Assembly: GCA_023386885.1 (NCBI GenBank)
Contig: JAEWIX010000064.1
Span: forward strand, 62,001 to 126,000
Direction: 5' to 3'
DNA length: 64,000 nucleotides
DNA from: Pseudomonadota bacterium
Lineage (GTDB): Bacteria; Pseudomonadota; Alphaproteobacteria; Rhizobiales; Xanthobacteraceae
The translations under genes were made by a program, and so were the position numbers. This document shows positions 9,259-16,631 of the stretch, piece by piece (within the stretch, counting starts at the first letter, position 1; the number at the start of each line of letters is the position of its first letter). A model generated the notes under the pieces. It worked only from the letters and a program-made list of their open reading frames with translations, searched no databases and had not been told where the DNA came from.

Positions 9259-9813
9259 TCACCGTCGCCACGCGGTCACGTTGACGTCATGCGCCGCGTC
9301 GAGGATGCGCGTCTCCGCGGCATGAAGCCCGTGCGCGGCCAGCACCGCCTGCGGCGTGCGCGCCGGTACGCCGGGCAGGCCCGGCTCGCCGCCGGGGATC
9401 CGGACATGCGGCGCGAACGACAGCCAGAACGTATCGAAGCGGTCGAGGAATAAGCCAAATACGGCCGGCCCGCCAATGATTGCCGCAACGCCGCTGGTGA
9501 CGCCGGCGCGTTCGCACGCGGCGTCGAACGACGCGCCCGCCGGATTCCACAACGTCGCTTTCGGATTGGACGGGTCGGGGGCCAGCGCCTTGACGCTGCG
9601 CGTCAGCACGATGCGCGTGCGCTTCGGCGAATTCGGCTGCTCCTCACCGGAGTTGCGGCCGTGGACGACGAGGCTCGCGTTGTCCAGCGCGTCGTTGAAG
9701 AATTCCTGGTCGCCTTCGAACTTGAGTTCGGGCGGCATGACGTGATTGGCATCGGCAAGCATGCCGTTGGCCGACAGGATGACGTAACCCTCAATACGCA
9801 ACGACGGCGTCAC
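9259..9813 (-). CDS. Dihydrofolate reductase/RibD C-terminal-fold reductase-like protein
   Basis: The 184-residue product resembles the RibD C-terminal/DHFR-like reductase superfamily: an initial strand with a start-of-domain ISANGML-type pattern (YVILSANGMLAD), a nucleotide-binding segment VVHGRNS near residue 49, and AAIIGGPAVFGLFL around 112-125. The GTG start is supported by a strong GGAGGT nine bases upstream. It lies 26 nt downstream of the polysaccharide deacetylase gene on the same strand and is probably co-transcribed. It is unlikely to be the main folA gene because the classical FolA motifs are weak. A pyrimidine or pterin reductase is possible; the substrate cannot be named. Confidence 0.72.
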   Translation of the reverse strand: MTPSLRIEGYVILSANGMLADANHVMPPELKFEGDQEFFNDALDNASLVVHGRNSGEEQPNSPKRTRIVLTRSVKALAPDPSNPKATLWNPAGASFDAACERAGVTSGVAAIIGGPAVFGLFLDRFDTFWLSFAPHVRIPGGEPGLPGVPARTPQAVLAAHGLHAAETRILDAAHDVNVTAWRR

Positions 9814-9839
9814 AGTGCCGGTACCTCCTTTACGCGAAA

Positions 9840-10775
9840 CTATTCCGTCACCGTCTTGACGACGCTGGAGATCGGCCGTGTGCTGACGGTCGGCAGCTTG
9901 ACGCTCTTGAGCAGTTCCTCGTCGTACTGCGCGAGCGTCTCCACCGGCGCCTTGGCGCGCATCTTCACCACCTTGTAGCCGCCAGCTTTCAGCTTGCGCA
10001 GCAATTCGGGCAAAGCTTCGGCGGTGTGCTTCTGGAAGTCGTGCATCAGGATGATGCCCTTGCCGAGCCTGTCCAGCTTCTTCATCACCGTGTCGATGAC
10101 CTGCTGGGCTTTGCGCGCCTTGAAGTCGAACGAGTCGATATCGCAGGAGAACATCGCGACGTTGCGGTTGCCGAGATAGGTCACCATCGCCGGCGGATGC
10201 TGGAGCGCCGGGAAGCGGAAGAACGGCGCGGGCGCGGAGCCCAGCGCCCACTTCACCGCGCTGAAGCCCTTCTCAATTTCGTCCTTGGCCAACTGCTCGG
10301 TCATCTTCTTGCCGTTGAGGTTGGCGTGGGACCAGGTGTGCGCGCCGATGGTGTGGTCGGCGGCGGCGACCTGCTTGAGAATCTCCGGATGGTAGGTGGC
10401 GTGCTTGCCGATCGCGAAAAAGATTCCGGTGGTGCACTGGTCCGCGAGCGCCTTCAGCACCGCGGGCGTGGTGTGCGGCCACGGGCCGTCGTCGAAGGTC
10501 AGCACCACTTCCTTGTCGCGCAGGAAGTCGAGTTGCTTGAAATGCTCGAAGCCGAAGCCCGGCCCGCCGGTGGTGTCGATCTCGACGATGCGGCCGATGC
10601 CGAGTGCGTCCGGATTGGCGCAGGCGGGCTTCGCGGCATGAACCGGTGCGGGTGCAGCAGCAGGGGGCGCGGCAGCCGGTGTCGGCCGTGGCGTGGCGGC
10701 GGTTTGCGACCAGGCGATGCCGTTCGCGCCGAGCGAAAGCGCTCCTGCAACGATGAAGGCTGCCGCGATGCGCAT
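9840..10775 (-). CDS. Secreted polysaccharide deacetylase (NodB homology domain)
   Basis: The 311-residue precursor starts with a signal peptide (MRIAAAFIVAGALSLGANGIAWSQ) and an Ala/Pro-rich linker. The carbohydrate esterase 4 domain follows from about residue 88. Its motif 1 is LTFDDGPWP, with Asp95 and Asp96 as catalytic base and metal ligand, and motif 2 is HTWSH with His146 and His150 completing the metal site. FFRFP and LMHDF correspond to later motifs. The enzyme should remove N- or O-acetyl groups from peptidoglycan, chitin oligomers or exopolysaccharide in the periplasm. The start was chosen for the signal peptide and the AAGGGGG upstream. It probably forms a two-gene operon with the reductase-like gene downstream. 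Confidence 0.9.
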   Translation of the reverse strand: MRIAAAFIVAGALSLGANGIAWSQTAATPRPTPAAAPPAAAPAPVHAAKPACANPDALGIGRIVEIDTTGGPGFGFEHFKQLDFLRDKEVVLTFDDGPWPHTTPAVLKALADQCTTGIFFAIGKHATYHPEILKQVAAADHTIGAHTWSHANLNGKKMTEQLAKDEIEKGFSAVKWALGSAPAPFFRFPALQHPPAMVTYLGNRNVAMFSCDIDSFDFKARKAQQVIDTVMKKLDRLGKGIILMHDFQKHTAEALPELLRKLKAGGYKVVKMRAKAPVETLAQYDEELLKSVKLPTVSTRPISSVVKTVTE

Positions 10776-10894
10776 GGAATCCCCCTTGACTGGCCGATTG
10801 CGCCGCGGGCTGAGCACGCGCGCGCAAACGTGATGAGTGGGGCAGATTCGTGCGGGCGCGGCAATGGCGGTTTTGTCGCGCACACAGGAGTTTA

Positions 10895-10946
10895 TAGCGT
10901 TTTCAAGTGAGATGGATTCCGGTTCCCACTTTTCGGGATCATGCTC
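10895..10946. repeat. Rhizobiales-type intergenic repeat remnant
   Basis: On the minus strand the segment begins GAGCATGATCCCGAAAAGTG and continues with GGGAACCGG; this string is very similar to a dispersed intergenic repeat of Rhizobiales chromosomes. The plus strand also carries TAGCGTTTTCAAG, another motif often attached to that repeat. It sits directly against the stop codon of the L,D-transpeptidase gene. The call rests on recognition of the string; no second copy was found in this window. Confidence 0.5.
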
Positions 10947-12409
10947 TAGCGCAGCGGCACGATGAAGTCGGTGCCCTGTCCGGTTTCGCTGCGATCGAGC
11001 GCCTGATCCGAGACGATGATCGAACTGCCGGTGGTCAGCGCTTCCGCGAGCCGCGTCATCGTCTCGGCCGGAATAGTCAGGCGATCGAGCGCCTCGGCCG
11101 CGCTGTCGGCGGTCGGAGCAGGCTCGGTGTCGATGGCGCCGATATCGTGTCGTCGCTTGGCGGCGCGATGGCTGGCGGCTTTCGACCGCACCTCGACCGG
11201 CATCGTCAGCGCCGTCCAGCGGAATGTCGTGGCGCTGTCGCCATCGTTCGGCGCGGTCACCGCCTGCGCGGTGAAGACGTGGGTGCCGAGCGGACGCTCG
11301 CTCGATGCAATGGTGATCGGCACGTCGAACAGCGGCTCGAAGTTCTGGCGCACGTAGAGCTTGCCGTCCTTGCCGCTGATGAACACCGCGATCGGTCCGG
11401 TGCGTTTCGGTGCAGGCGGAGCGACGGCCACCGCGGGCGCAGCTTCGCCGGCAGGTGCGGTGACGCCATCGTTGAGCGTCGCAGGCGAATTCGGCGGCGT
11501 CAATGTGGCGCTGGCGTCGGCTACTTTGGTCGGCTTGTCGGCGGCGAGGCCGGTCGTGGTCGGTTCGGTCGCGCCGGACATTGTCGGCATCAGCGACGGC
11601 CGCAGGTCCTTCAGGTCGATGGCGAGTGCCGTGGTAGCGGCATTGGTGCTTTTGGCGGAATCGATGGCTGCGTTGATGAGCGCCGCCGGCGAGGCGTCGG
11701 CCGAAGGCACATTGGTATCGACCGGAGGCGCGACTTGCGGCGCGGGCCTCTCGGTGATCAGCAGCGGATGCGAGAACGCAACCGGGCTGACCTCACCGGA
11801 AGTGACCACGACGCGCGCGCCCATCCGGGTCCAGTTCCAGATCTGCGTCGCGAAATGATTCGGCATGCGGATGCAGCCATGCGACGCCGGATAGCCCGGC
11901 AGCGCGCCGGCATGCATCGCGATGCCCGACCACGTCAGCCGCTGCATATAGGGCATCGGTGCGCCGCTATAGATGTTGGAGCGATGCCACTTGTTCTTTT
12001 GAATTACACTAAAGATGCCGAGCGGGGTGGCGTGGCCGCGCATGCCGGTGGACACCGGCGCTTCCGCGAACAGGCCGTTGGCATCGTAAACTTTCAGTGA
12101 CTGATTTTTGATCGAGACGGCAACGATGAGCGGGCGTTGCGGCTTGCGCGTCGGCGTAGCGGTTTCCTTTACCTTCGGCGCGCGATGGCGCACCGGTTTC
12201 GCACGGCGGTGATAGACCGGCGGCGGCAGCGCTTCCGGCTCGTAAATGATCTCGTCGGACCAGAAATCCTGCGGCAGCGCCATCGCGGGCGTGAGGCCGC
12301 CAAGCACAATTGCCGAGCTGAGAAGGGCTGTCGTCCAGAGACGGGAGAGGCGGGCGCAAGCGAATGGAGCCTCGGCTCGCGCGCCGGCAGGAATCTGTTT
12401 GATACGCAA
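10946..12409 (-). CDS. L,D-transpeptidase (YkuD) with a degenerate second YkuD-like half
   Basis: This 487-residue envelope protein has an N-terminal hydrophobic segment (about 23-44). A complete YkuD domain spans 92-205, with His166 (MHAG), His177 and catalytic Cys179 in SHGCIRM. Such enzymes form 3-3 peptidoglycan cross-links or attach proteins to peptidoglycan. A Pro/Ala/Thr-rich linker (220-335) follows. Residues 338-380 (IAVFISGKDGKLYV, then ASSERPLGTHVF) mirror the beginning of the first YkuD domain (IVAVSIKNQSLKVYD, then GHATPLGIFSV), but no second SHGC motif is present. The protein therefore looks like an intact catalytic domain plus a truncated, non-catalytic repeat. It is transcribed singly, towards the deacetylase gene. 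Confidence 0.92.
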   Translation of the reverse strand: MRIKQIPAGARAEAPFACARLSRLWTTALLSSAIVLGGLTPAMALPQDFWSDEIIYEPEALPPPVYHRRAKPVRHRAPKVKETATPTRKPQRPLIVAVSIKNQSLKVYDANGLFAEAPVSTGMRGHATPLGIFSVIQKNKWHRSNIYSGAPMPYMQRLTWSGIAMHAGALPGYPASHGCIRMPNHFATQIWNWTRMGARVVVTSGEVSPVAFSHPLLITERPAPQVAPPVDTNVPSADASPAALINAAIDSAKSTNAATTALAIDLKDLRPSLMPTMSGATEPTTTGLAADKPTKVADASATLTPPNSPATLNDGVTAPAGEAAPAVAVAPPAPKRTGPIAVFISGKDGKLYVRQNFEPLFDVPITIASSERPLGTHVFTAQAVTAPNDGDSATTFRWTALTMPVEVRSKAASHRAAKRRHDIGAIDTEPAPTADSAAEALDRLTIPAETMTRLAEALTTGSSIIVSDQALDRSETGQGTDFIVPLR

Positions 12410-12604
12410 CGCAACACTTCCTTACACATGTCGGCTTCGATCGTTAGTGCGCCAATGAGGCAAGGAGTTCACGTTAACGCCCGCAAATCTCAGCCGAGCC
12501 GGAAATATCTGGCAAATCCCCTCATTTTGCCTTAACGGCTTGCGCCCCTACCGATGGCCGCAGGGTGACCCTATATGGCCGGGGTTATGCGAACGGAGAG
12601 ATCG

Positions 12605-13159
12605 ATGGCACTGGGTAAACGGCAGCGCGGGGATATGCGCCCGAAATTGATCGGCCTTGCCGTCGTGGTGTTCGCCTTGCTGACGGCGTGGTCGGCTTTC
12701 GCCGCGGATGAGCCGGATCTGATCTTCCGTCGCTCCACCGTGTTCAAGTGGGTCAGCCCCAACGACAAGCTCGCCACCTACGGCATCGACGATCCGGAGA
12801 TCGAAGGCGTCGCGTGCCATTTTACCGTGCCGGAAAAGGGCGGCTTCAAGGGCTGGCTGGGGCTCGCCGAACAGGTGTCGGATATTTCGCTGTCATGCCG
12901 CCAGATCGGGCCGGTCCGCTTCAAGAGCAAAGCGAAGATGGAGCAGGGCGAGGACATGTTCAGCCAGCGCCGCTCGCTGTTCTTCAAGAAGATGCAGATC
13001 GTGCGCGGCTGCGACGCCAAGCGCAATACGCTGGTCTACATGGTCTACTCCGACAAGCTGATCGACGGCTCGCCGAAGAACTCGACCTCGTCGGTACCGA
13101 TCATGCCATGGGGCGCCGCCGACACCGACGTGCAGAAGTGCGGAGATTTCTTCAAGTAG
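12605..13159 (+). CDS. creA: CreA family periplasmic protein
   Basis: The 184-residue precursor has an N-terminal hydrophobic segment ending in AFAADEP, consistent with export. The body matches the CreA family: IFRRSTVFKWVSPNDKL, IEGVACHF, GFKGWLGLAEQVSDISLSCRQ and the late YMVYSDKLIDGSPKNSTS. CreA is conserved in proteobacteria and its biochemical role is unknown; in E. coli it is linked to the creBCD locus, which is not seen here. The ATG at 12605 is preferred because GGAGAG lies just before it; a later ATG at 12635 would also keep the signal peptide. No partner gene is adjacent. Confidence 0.88.
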   Translation: MALGKRQRGDMRPKLIGLAVVVFALLTAWSAFAADEPDLIFRRSTVFKWVSPNDKLATYGIDDPEIEGVACHFTVPEKGGFKGWLGLAEQVSDISLSCRQIGPVRFKSKAKMEQGEDMFSQRRSLFFKKMQIVRGCDAKRNTLVYMVYSDKLIDGSPKNSTSSVPIMPWGAADTDVQKCGDFFK

Positions 13160-13240
13160 CCTCCGGTATCGAAGCCGACATGCGCTTTGCTGTCGACGTG
13201 ATGTGGAGCGGCGAAGCGAAAATGCGCGCAGTCCGAAGGA

Positions 13241-14149
13241 TCATGTGACGGACCGCAACCAGGCAGAAAAGGCTTCGATGCTGGACTGCTCGTGATGATG
13301 CGGGGCATGAACGACGTAAAAGCCGTAGCCCGGAAGCGACAGATCGTGAGCCTTGACGAGCGCGCCGCTCTTGAGTTCACGGCCGACGACAATGTCGCTG
13401 AAGATCGCGATGCCTTCACCCGCTGCCACGGCATCGATTGCGTGCAGTTCTTCCCTGAAACTCAAATCCCACGCCTTGTTGGTCTCGGGAATGTTGGGAT
13501 CGATGGATCGGGCGGTCGCAAGCCAGCGCGACCAGGTGGGCGCGTCGCGGTCGCGATTCATCCAGTCGAAGTGGATCAACGGGTAGTGCAACAGATCGGC
13601 GGCGCGCTGGATCGGCCGCCCTCCCGTCGCCAACAGTTCGGGACTGCACACCGGAAAAAACGTATCCCGAAAAATCTCCTTGCCGCCCAGATCGAGCGGC
13701 ATCCGCCGCGCGTAGCGAATGGCGATATCGGCTTCTCCGGCCCGCAGATCCAGCACCGCATCGGTGCCGATGATCTCCAACGGAATCTTCGGATAAGCCT
13801 CGCGCCATTTCGGCAATCTCGGCACCAGCCAGCGGCTGGCAAAAGCATTGGGACTTGTCACGCGCAGGCGCTTGTGACTGACCCGTGGGGACGCAGTGGC
13901 AATCGCGCTGGCAAACAGATCGAAGCCGCTTCGGAGCGCAGGAAACAGGCGCTCGCCGGCACTTGTCAGTTCGAGGGGGCGCGGGCGTCGGCGAAACAGC
14001 GGCTGGCCGCAAATGTCTTCGAGAATTCGAATCTGATGACTGATCGCGGTCGGCGTCACGCCAAGTTCATTGGCGGCATTGCGGAAGCTCATGTGCCTTG
14101 CGGCAGCCTCGAAGGCGCGAAGGGACCCCAATGGCGGAAGCTTTCGCAT
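13241..14149 (-). CDS. LysR-family transcriptional regulator (GcvA-like)
   Basis: The 302-residue protein has the winged helix-turn-helix at residues 1-62 (LGSLRAFEAAARHMSF, then VTPTAISHQIRILED) and a substrate-binding-protein-like effector domain from about 90 to the end. SHQIRxLE, followed by LFRRxxRxLxLTxAG, is typical of the GcvA/AmpR-like branch. It is transcribed away from the flavin oxidase gene, the usual arrangement for a LysR protein and its target. A near-perfect operator candidate lies 12 bp before its start. Autoregulation and control of the flavin oxidase are therefore inferred. The inducer cannot be deduced. Confidence 0.92.
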   Translation of the reverse strand: MRKLPPLGSLRAFEAAARHMSFRNAANELGVTPTAISHQIRILEDICGQPLFRRRPRPLELTSAGERLFPALRSGFDLFASAIATASPRVSHKRLRVTSPNAFASRWLVPRLPKWREAYPKIPLEIIGTDAVLDLRAGEADIAIRYARRMPLDLGGKEIFRDTFFPVCSPELLATGGRPIQRAADLLHYPLIHFDWMNRDRDAPTWSRWLATARSIDPNIPETNKAWDLSFREELHAIDAVAAGEGIAIFSDIVVGRELKSGALVKAHDLSLPGYGFYVVHAPHHHEQSSIEAFSAWLRSVT

Positions 14150-14160
14150 CGGGTAATCGT

Positions 14161-14179
14161 AGATGAGTTCAGCTCATCT
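14161..14179. promoter_or_regulatory. Candidate LysR-box operator
   Basis: AGATGAG-TTCAG-CTCATCT is a perfect dyad with 7-base arms. It contains T-N11-A (T at 14164, A at 14176), the defining geometry of LysR-type binding sites. It lies in the 124-bp divergent intergenic region, 12 bp from the regulator start and about 95 bp from the flavin oxidase start. That position suits autorepression combined with activation of the oxidase gene. The dyad is seen directly; binding is inferred. Confidence 0.6.
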
Positions 14180-14273
14180 GGCGACTGAGAAATTCGATTT
14201 TGCCAGTAATCGGGGCCCATGAGACGTTTTCAGCCCTCAAAGCCGCCTTGCAGTGGCAAATCGGGAGGCCGCC

Positions 14274-15686
14274 ATGACCGTGACCAGCCTTACTGAGCGA
14301 CACGACAATGAGGGGACTCTGCAAGCGTCGGATACCACCGCCCTGAGGCAGTCGGTCAGGGGCGAGGTGGTTATCCCCGGCGACGTGGCCTACGACCAGG
14401 CACGGAAGGTCTGGAACGGCATGGTCGACCGGCGCCCGGCCGCCATTGTCTATTGCGCCGGCTCCGACGATGTCGTCGCGTCGGTCAATTTTGCGCGGTC
14501 GCGATCCCTGCTGGTTGCCGTGCGCTCCGGCGGTCACAACATCGGCGGCGCTTCGGTGTGCGATGGCGGGCTTGTGATCGATCTCTCGCGCATGAAGCAG
14601 ATCGAGGTCGATCCGATCAACCGGACGGCGCGGGCACAGGCGGGTCTCAATCTCGGCGAGTTCGATACCGCAACCCAGGCGCACGGCCTTGCAACGACGA
14701 TGGGCGTCAACGCCGATACCGGCATCGCCGGGCTGACGCTCGGCGGCGGCTTCGGCAAGCTCGGCCGCAAACACGGATTATCCTGCGACAACCTCATCTC
14801 GGTTGAGATCGTCATGGCGGATGGTCGCTTGTTGCGGGCGAGTGCTGCCGAACATCCGGATCTGTTCTGGGCCATCCGTGGCGGCGGCGGCAACTTCGGA
14901 ATTGTTACGACCTTCGAGTACCGGCTGTTTCCGGTCGGCCCGATGTTATTGGCGGGCTCGGTCGTGCATCCGTATGATCGCGCGCGGGATGCCATGCGCT
15001 TCTACCATGCCTTCGCGAAGGCTTCTCCCGACGAACTGAGCCTGGATGCGGCGCTGGTGACCATGCCGACAGGCGAGCGCGTCCTCGGCATTTCGGCTTG
15101 CTATATCGGCCCAATCGACGAAGGCGAGCGCGTCGTCAAATCGCTGCGCGCGCATGGCGCTCCGCTACAGGATGACATCGGGCCGCGTGCCTACGTCGAC
15201 ATTCAGTCCGCCGGCGATCCGCTTTTCCCGCGCGGTCGCCGTTACTATTGGAAAGCCCAGTTCCTGCGCGAACTGTCCGACGCGGCGATCGATACGCTCT
15301 TGACGTCGTACGCAACCGCGCCGGCGGAATCGCTGCTTGTGCTGCAACAGGTCGGCGGTGCGATCGCGCGCGTTCCGGCCAATGCCACGCCGTATGTCAA
15401 CCGCGACGCGGCATACGATTGCTTCCCGATCTCGATCTGGGACGATCCGGCAGAGGATGCGGCGCGCATTCGCTGGGCGCGTGCGTTGTGGGACGCGATG
15501 CGGCCATTCTCGACTGGCGGCGTCTACGCCAACAATCTCGGCGACGAAGGCGCGGAACGCATCGAAGCGGCCTATGGCGAGAACTACGCGCGGCTGCTCG
15601 CACTCAAGACCAAATACGATCCGACCAATTTCTTCCGACTGAACCAGAACATCAAGCCGGCGGAAGCATTGCGGCAATCGGCTTGA
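14274..15686 (+). CDS. FAD-linked oxidase, berberine-bridge-enzyme type (single covalent flavin link expected)
   Basis: The 470-residue protein has an N-terminal PCMH FAD-binding domain (about 35-205) and a C-terminal BBE segment (YGENYARLLALKTKYDPTNFF). RSGGHNIGG places His88 where family members attach FAD through the 8-alpha methyl. The second covalent link in many relatives uses a Cys just before GxxGLTLGGGxG; here that stretch reads GVNADTGIAGLTLGGG with no Cys, so a mono-covalent flavin is expected. These enzymes oxidise sugars, alcohols or secondary metabolites and reduce O2. The ATG at 14274 was preferred over an earlier GTG because GGGAGG sits five bases upstream. It is divergent from a LysR gene that probably regulates it. 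Confidence 0.9.
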   Translation: MTVTSLTERHDNEGTLQASDTTALRQSVRGEVVIPGDVAYDQARKVWNGMVDRRPAAIVYCAGSDDVVASVNFARSRSLLVAVRSGGHNIGGASVCDGGLVIDLSRMKQIEVDPINRTARAQAGLNLGEFDTATQAHGLATTMGVNADTGIAGLTLGGGFGKLGRKHGLSCDNLISVEIVMADGRLLRASAAEHPDLFWAIRGGGGNFGIVTTFEYRLFPVGPMLLAGSVVHPYDRARDAMRFYHAFAKASPDELSLDAALVTMPTGERVLGISACYIGPIDEGERVVKSLRAHGAPLQDDIGPRAYVDIQSAGDPLFPRGRRYYWKAQFLRELSDAAIDTLLTSYATAPAESLLVLQQVGGAIARVPANATPYVNRDAAYDCFPISIWDDPAEDAARIRWARALWDAMRPFSTGGVYANNLGDEGAERIEAAYGENYARLLALKTKYDPTNFFRLNQNIKPAEALRQSA

Positions 15687-15731
15687 TGGCAAGTCCCGCC
15701 GTATTTCTCTGAGAAGCGGGCGCGCATAATT

Positions 15732-15764
15732 ATTGTTTCGTCTCCGCACCGGCGACGAAACAAT
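15732..15764. repeat. Perfect 11-base inverted repeat (terminator-like or operator)
   Basis: ATTGTTTCGTC (15732-15742) and GACGAAACAAT (15754-15764) are perfect inverted copies separated by 11 bases. The element begins 45 nt after the flavin oxidase stop codon. No T-run follows on either strand, so a simple intrinsic terminator is not clear; a protein-binding site or a rho-independent-like pause is equally possible. Confidence 0.55.
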
Positions 15765-15884
15765 TCTCTCGAACCACGACACCGTTTTTCGCGACCCACG
15801 CAGAACGCCTGAAACGCCGGGCGCTTATTGGTGGCCGCAACGAGCAGCGAACAAAGCTGCCGGCGTCGAATACGGGAGCCTCAG

Positions 15885-16043
15885 ATGCGCACGTTCAGCT
15901 TTTTATTCGCCTTCGCGGTGTTTCTGGTCGGGCCTTGCCTGGCGGGGTCTTCGGCCGAACACGCGGCACACATCGGCACCTTCAGCTACAGCGGTTCGCC
16001 GATCGCGAGCCCCGCACCCGCGATGGTCATGGCTGCGCGGTGA
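15885..16043 (+). CDS. Small secreted peptide, unknown function
   Basis: This is a 52-residue predicted precursor. Residues 1-20 form a clear signal peptide (MRTFSFLFAFAVFLVGPCLA), leaving a mature peptide of about 30 residues with no cysteine and the sequence GSSAEHAAHIGTF near its start. The ATG is preceded by GGGAG seven bases upstream, which supports translation. No family is recognised. It faces a convergent pair of small genes seven bases beyond its stop. The existence of the gene rests on the signal peptide and ribosome site only. Confidence 0.5.
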   Translation: MRTFSFLFAFAVFLVGPCLAGSSAEHAAHIGTFSYSGSPIASPAPAMVMAAR

Positions 16044-16049
16044 GCGAGA

Positions 16050-16313
16050 TCAGCGCCGCGCGCCACGGCGCGGGACACAGACGATGCGGCGAACCACACC
16101 GGCGCTCGAGAGTTGCGCGCCGGTCACTTCCTTGATCTGTCCGGTCGGGCAGGTGCCGTCATCGACCAGGATGCGCTGACCGAGCCGCAGATCGACAATA
16201 TCCCGCTCGCTCGAAACCTGTTCGGCGCGGACGTTCGTGGCGCTCCCCAGCGCCGCCACGCCGCAGGCGAGGCCGAATCCCATCGCGATTATCGTCAGTT
16301 TCAGCGGGCGCAT
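16050..16313 (-). CDS. Small exported protein, unknown function
   Basis: The 87-residue product has a signal peptide (MRPLKLTIIAMGFGLACGVAALG, cleavage probably after RAE or earlier). A short mature domain follows: RDIVDLRLGQRILVDDGTCPTGQIKEVTGAQ. Two cysteines in the mature part (CPTGQ and IVCVPR) could form a disulfide. I recall similar short proteins being common and unnamed in Bradyrhizobium. It begins eight bases downstream of the next small membrane gene on the same strand, so the two probably form an operon. No function can be assigned. Confidence 0.72.
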   Translation of the reverse strand: MRPLKLTIIAMGFGLACGVAALGSATNVRAEQVSSERDIVDLRLGQRILVDDGTCPTGQIKEVTGAQLSSAGVVRRIVCVPRRGARR

Positions 16314-16321
16314 CTGAGCCG

Positions 16322-16474
16322 TCACTTGTTCTGAATTTTCAGGCCGTCCTTGCCGATATTGATCTGCACGCCGTCCGGCTGCTTGCTGTCCTGATACTGC
16401 TTGTAGCCGAGCACGGCGACGATCGCGATGAGCAGGCCGATGACGAACATCAGCACGTTGCGGTTGATGGGCAT
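16322..16474 (-). CDS. Small single-span membrane protein, unknown function
   Basis: The 50-residue protein has one hydrophobic helix (NVLMFVIGLLIAIVAVLGY, about residues 6-24) and a hydrophilic tail (QDSKQPDGVQINIGKDGLKIQNK) likely outside the membrane. The ATG has CGGAGGGA immediately upstream. An in-frame upstream ATG would add 27 residues but has no better ribosome site. It is the first gene of a probable two-gene unit with the exported protein that follows. Tails of the form 'xxINIGxxGxxI' occur in short rhizobial membrane proteins of unknown role. Confidence 0.7.
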   Translation of the reverse strand: MPINRNVLMFVIGLLIAIVAVLGYKQYQDSKQPDGVQINIGKDGLKIQNK

Positions 16475-16631
16475 CTTCCCTCCGGGTTGGAGCATCGAGC
16501 ACACGGAGTCTATTGGCCCGTATGCGATTCTGATAGGCCCGATATCCCGCGACAATCCCTATCGGAATATGGTTTGATGGAACCATGAAGCGGATATGAC
16601 ATGCCGCCAGTGCCAACCGACAGGGGGAACC

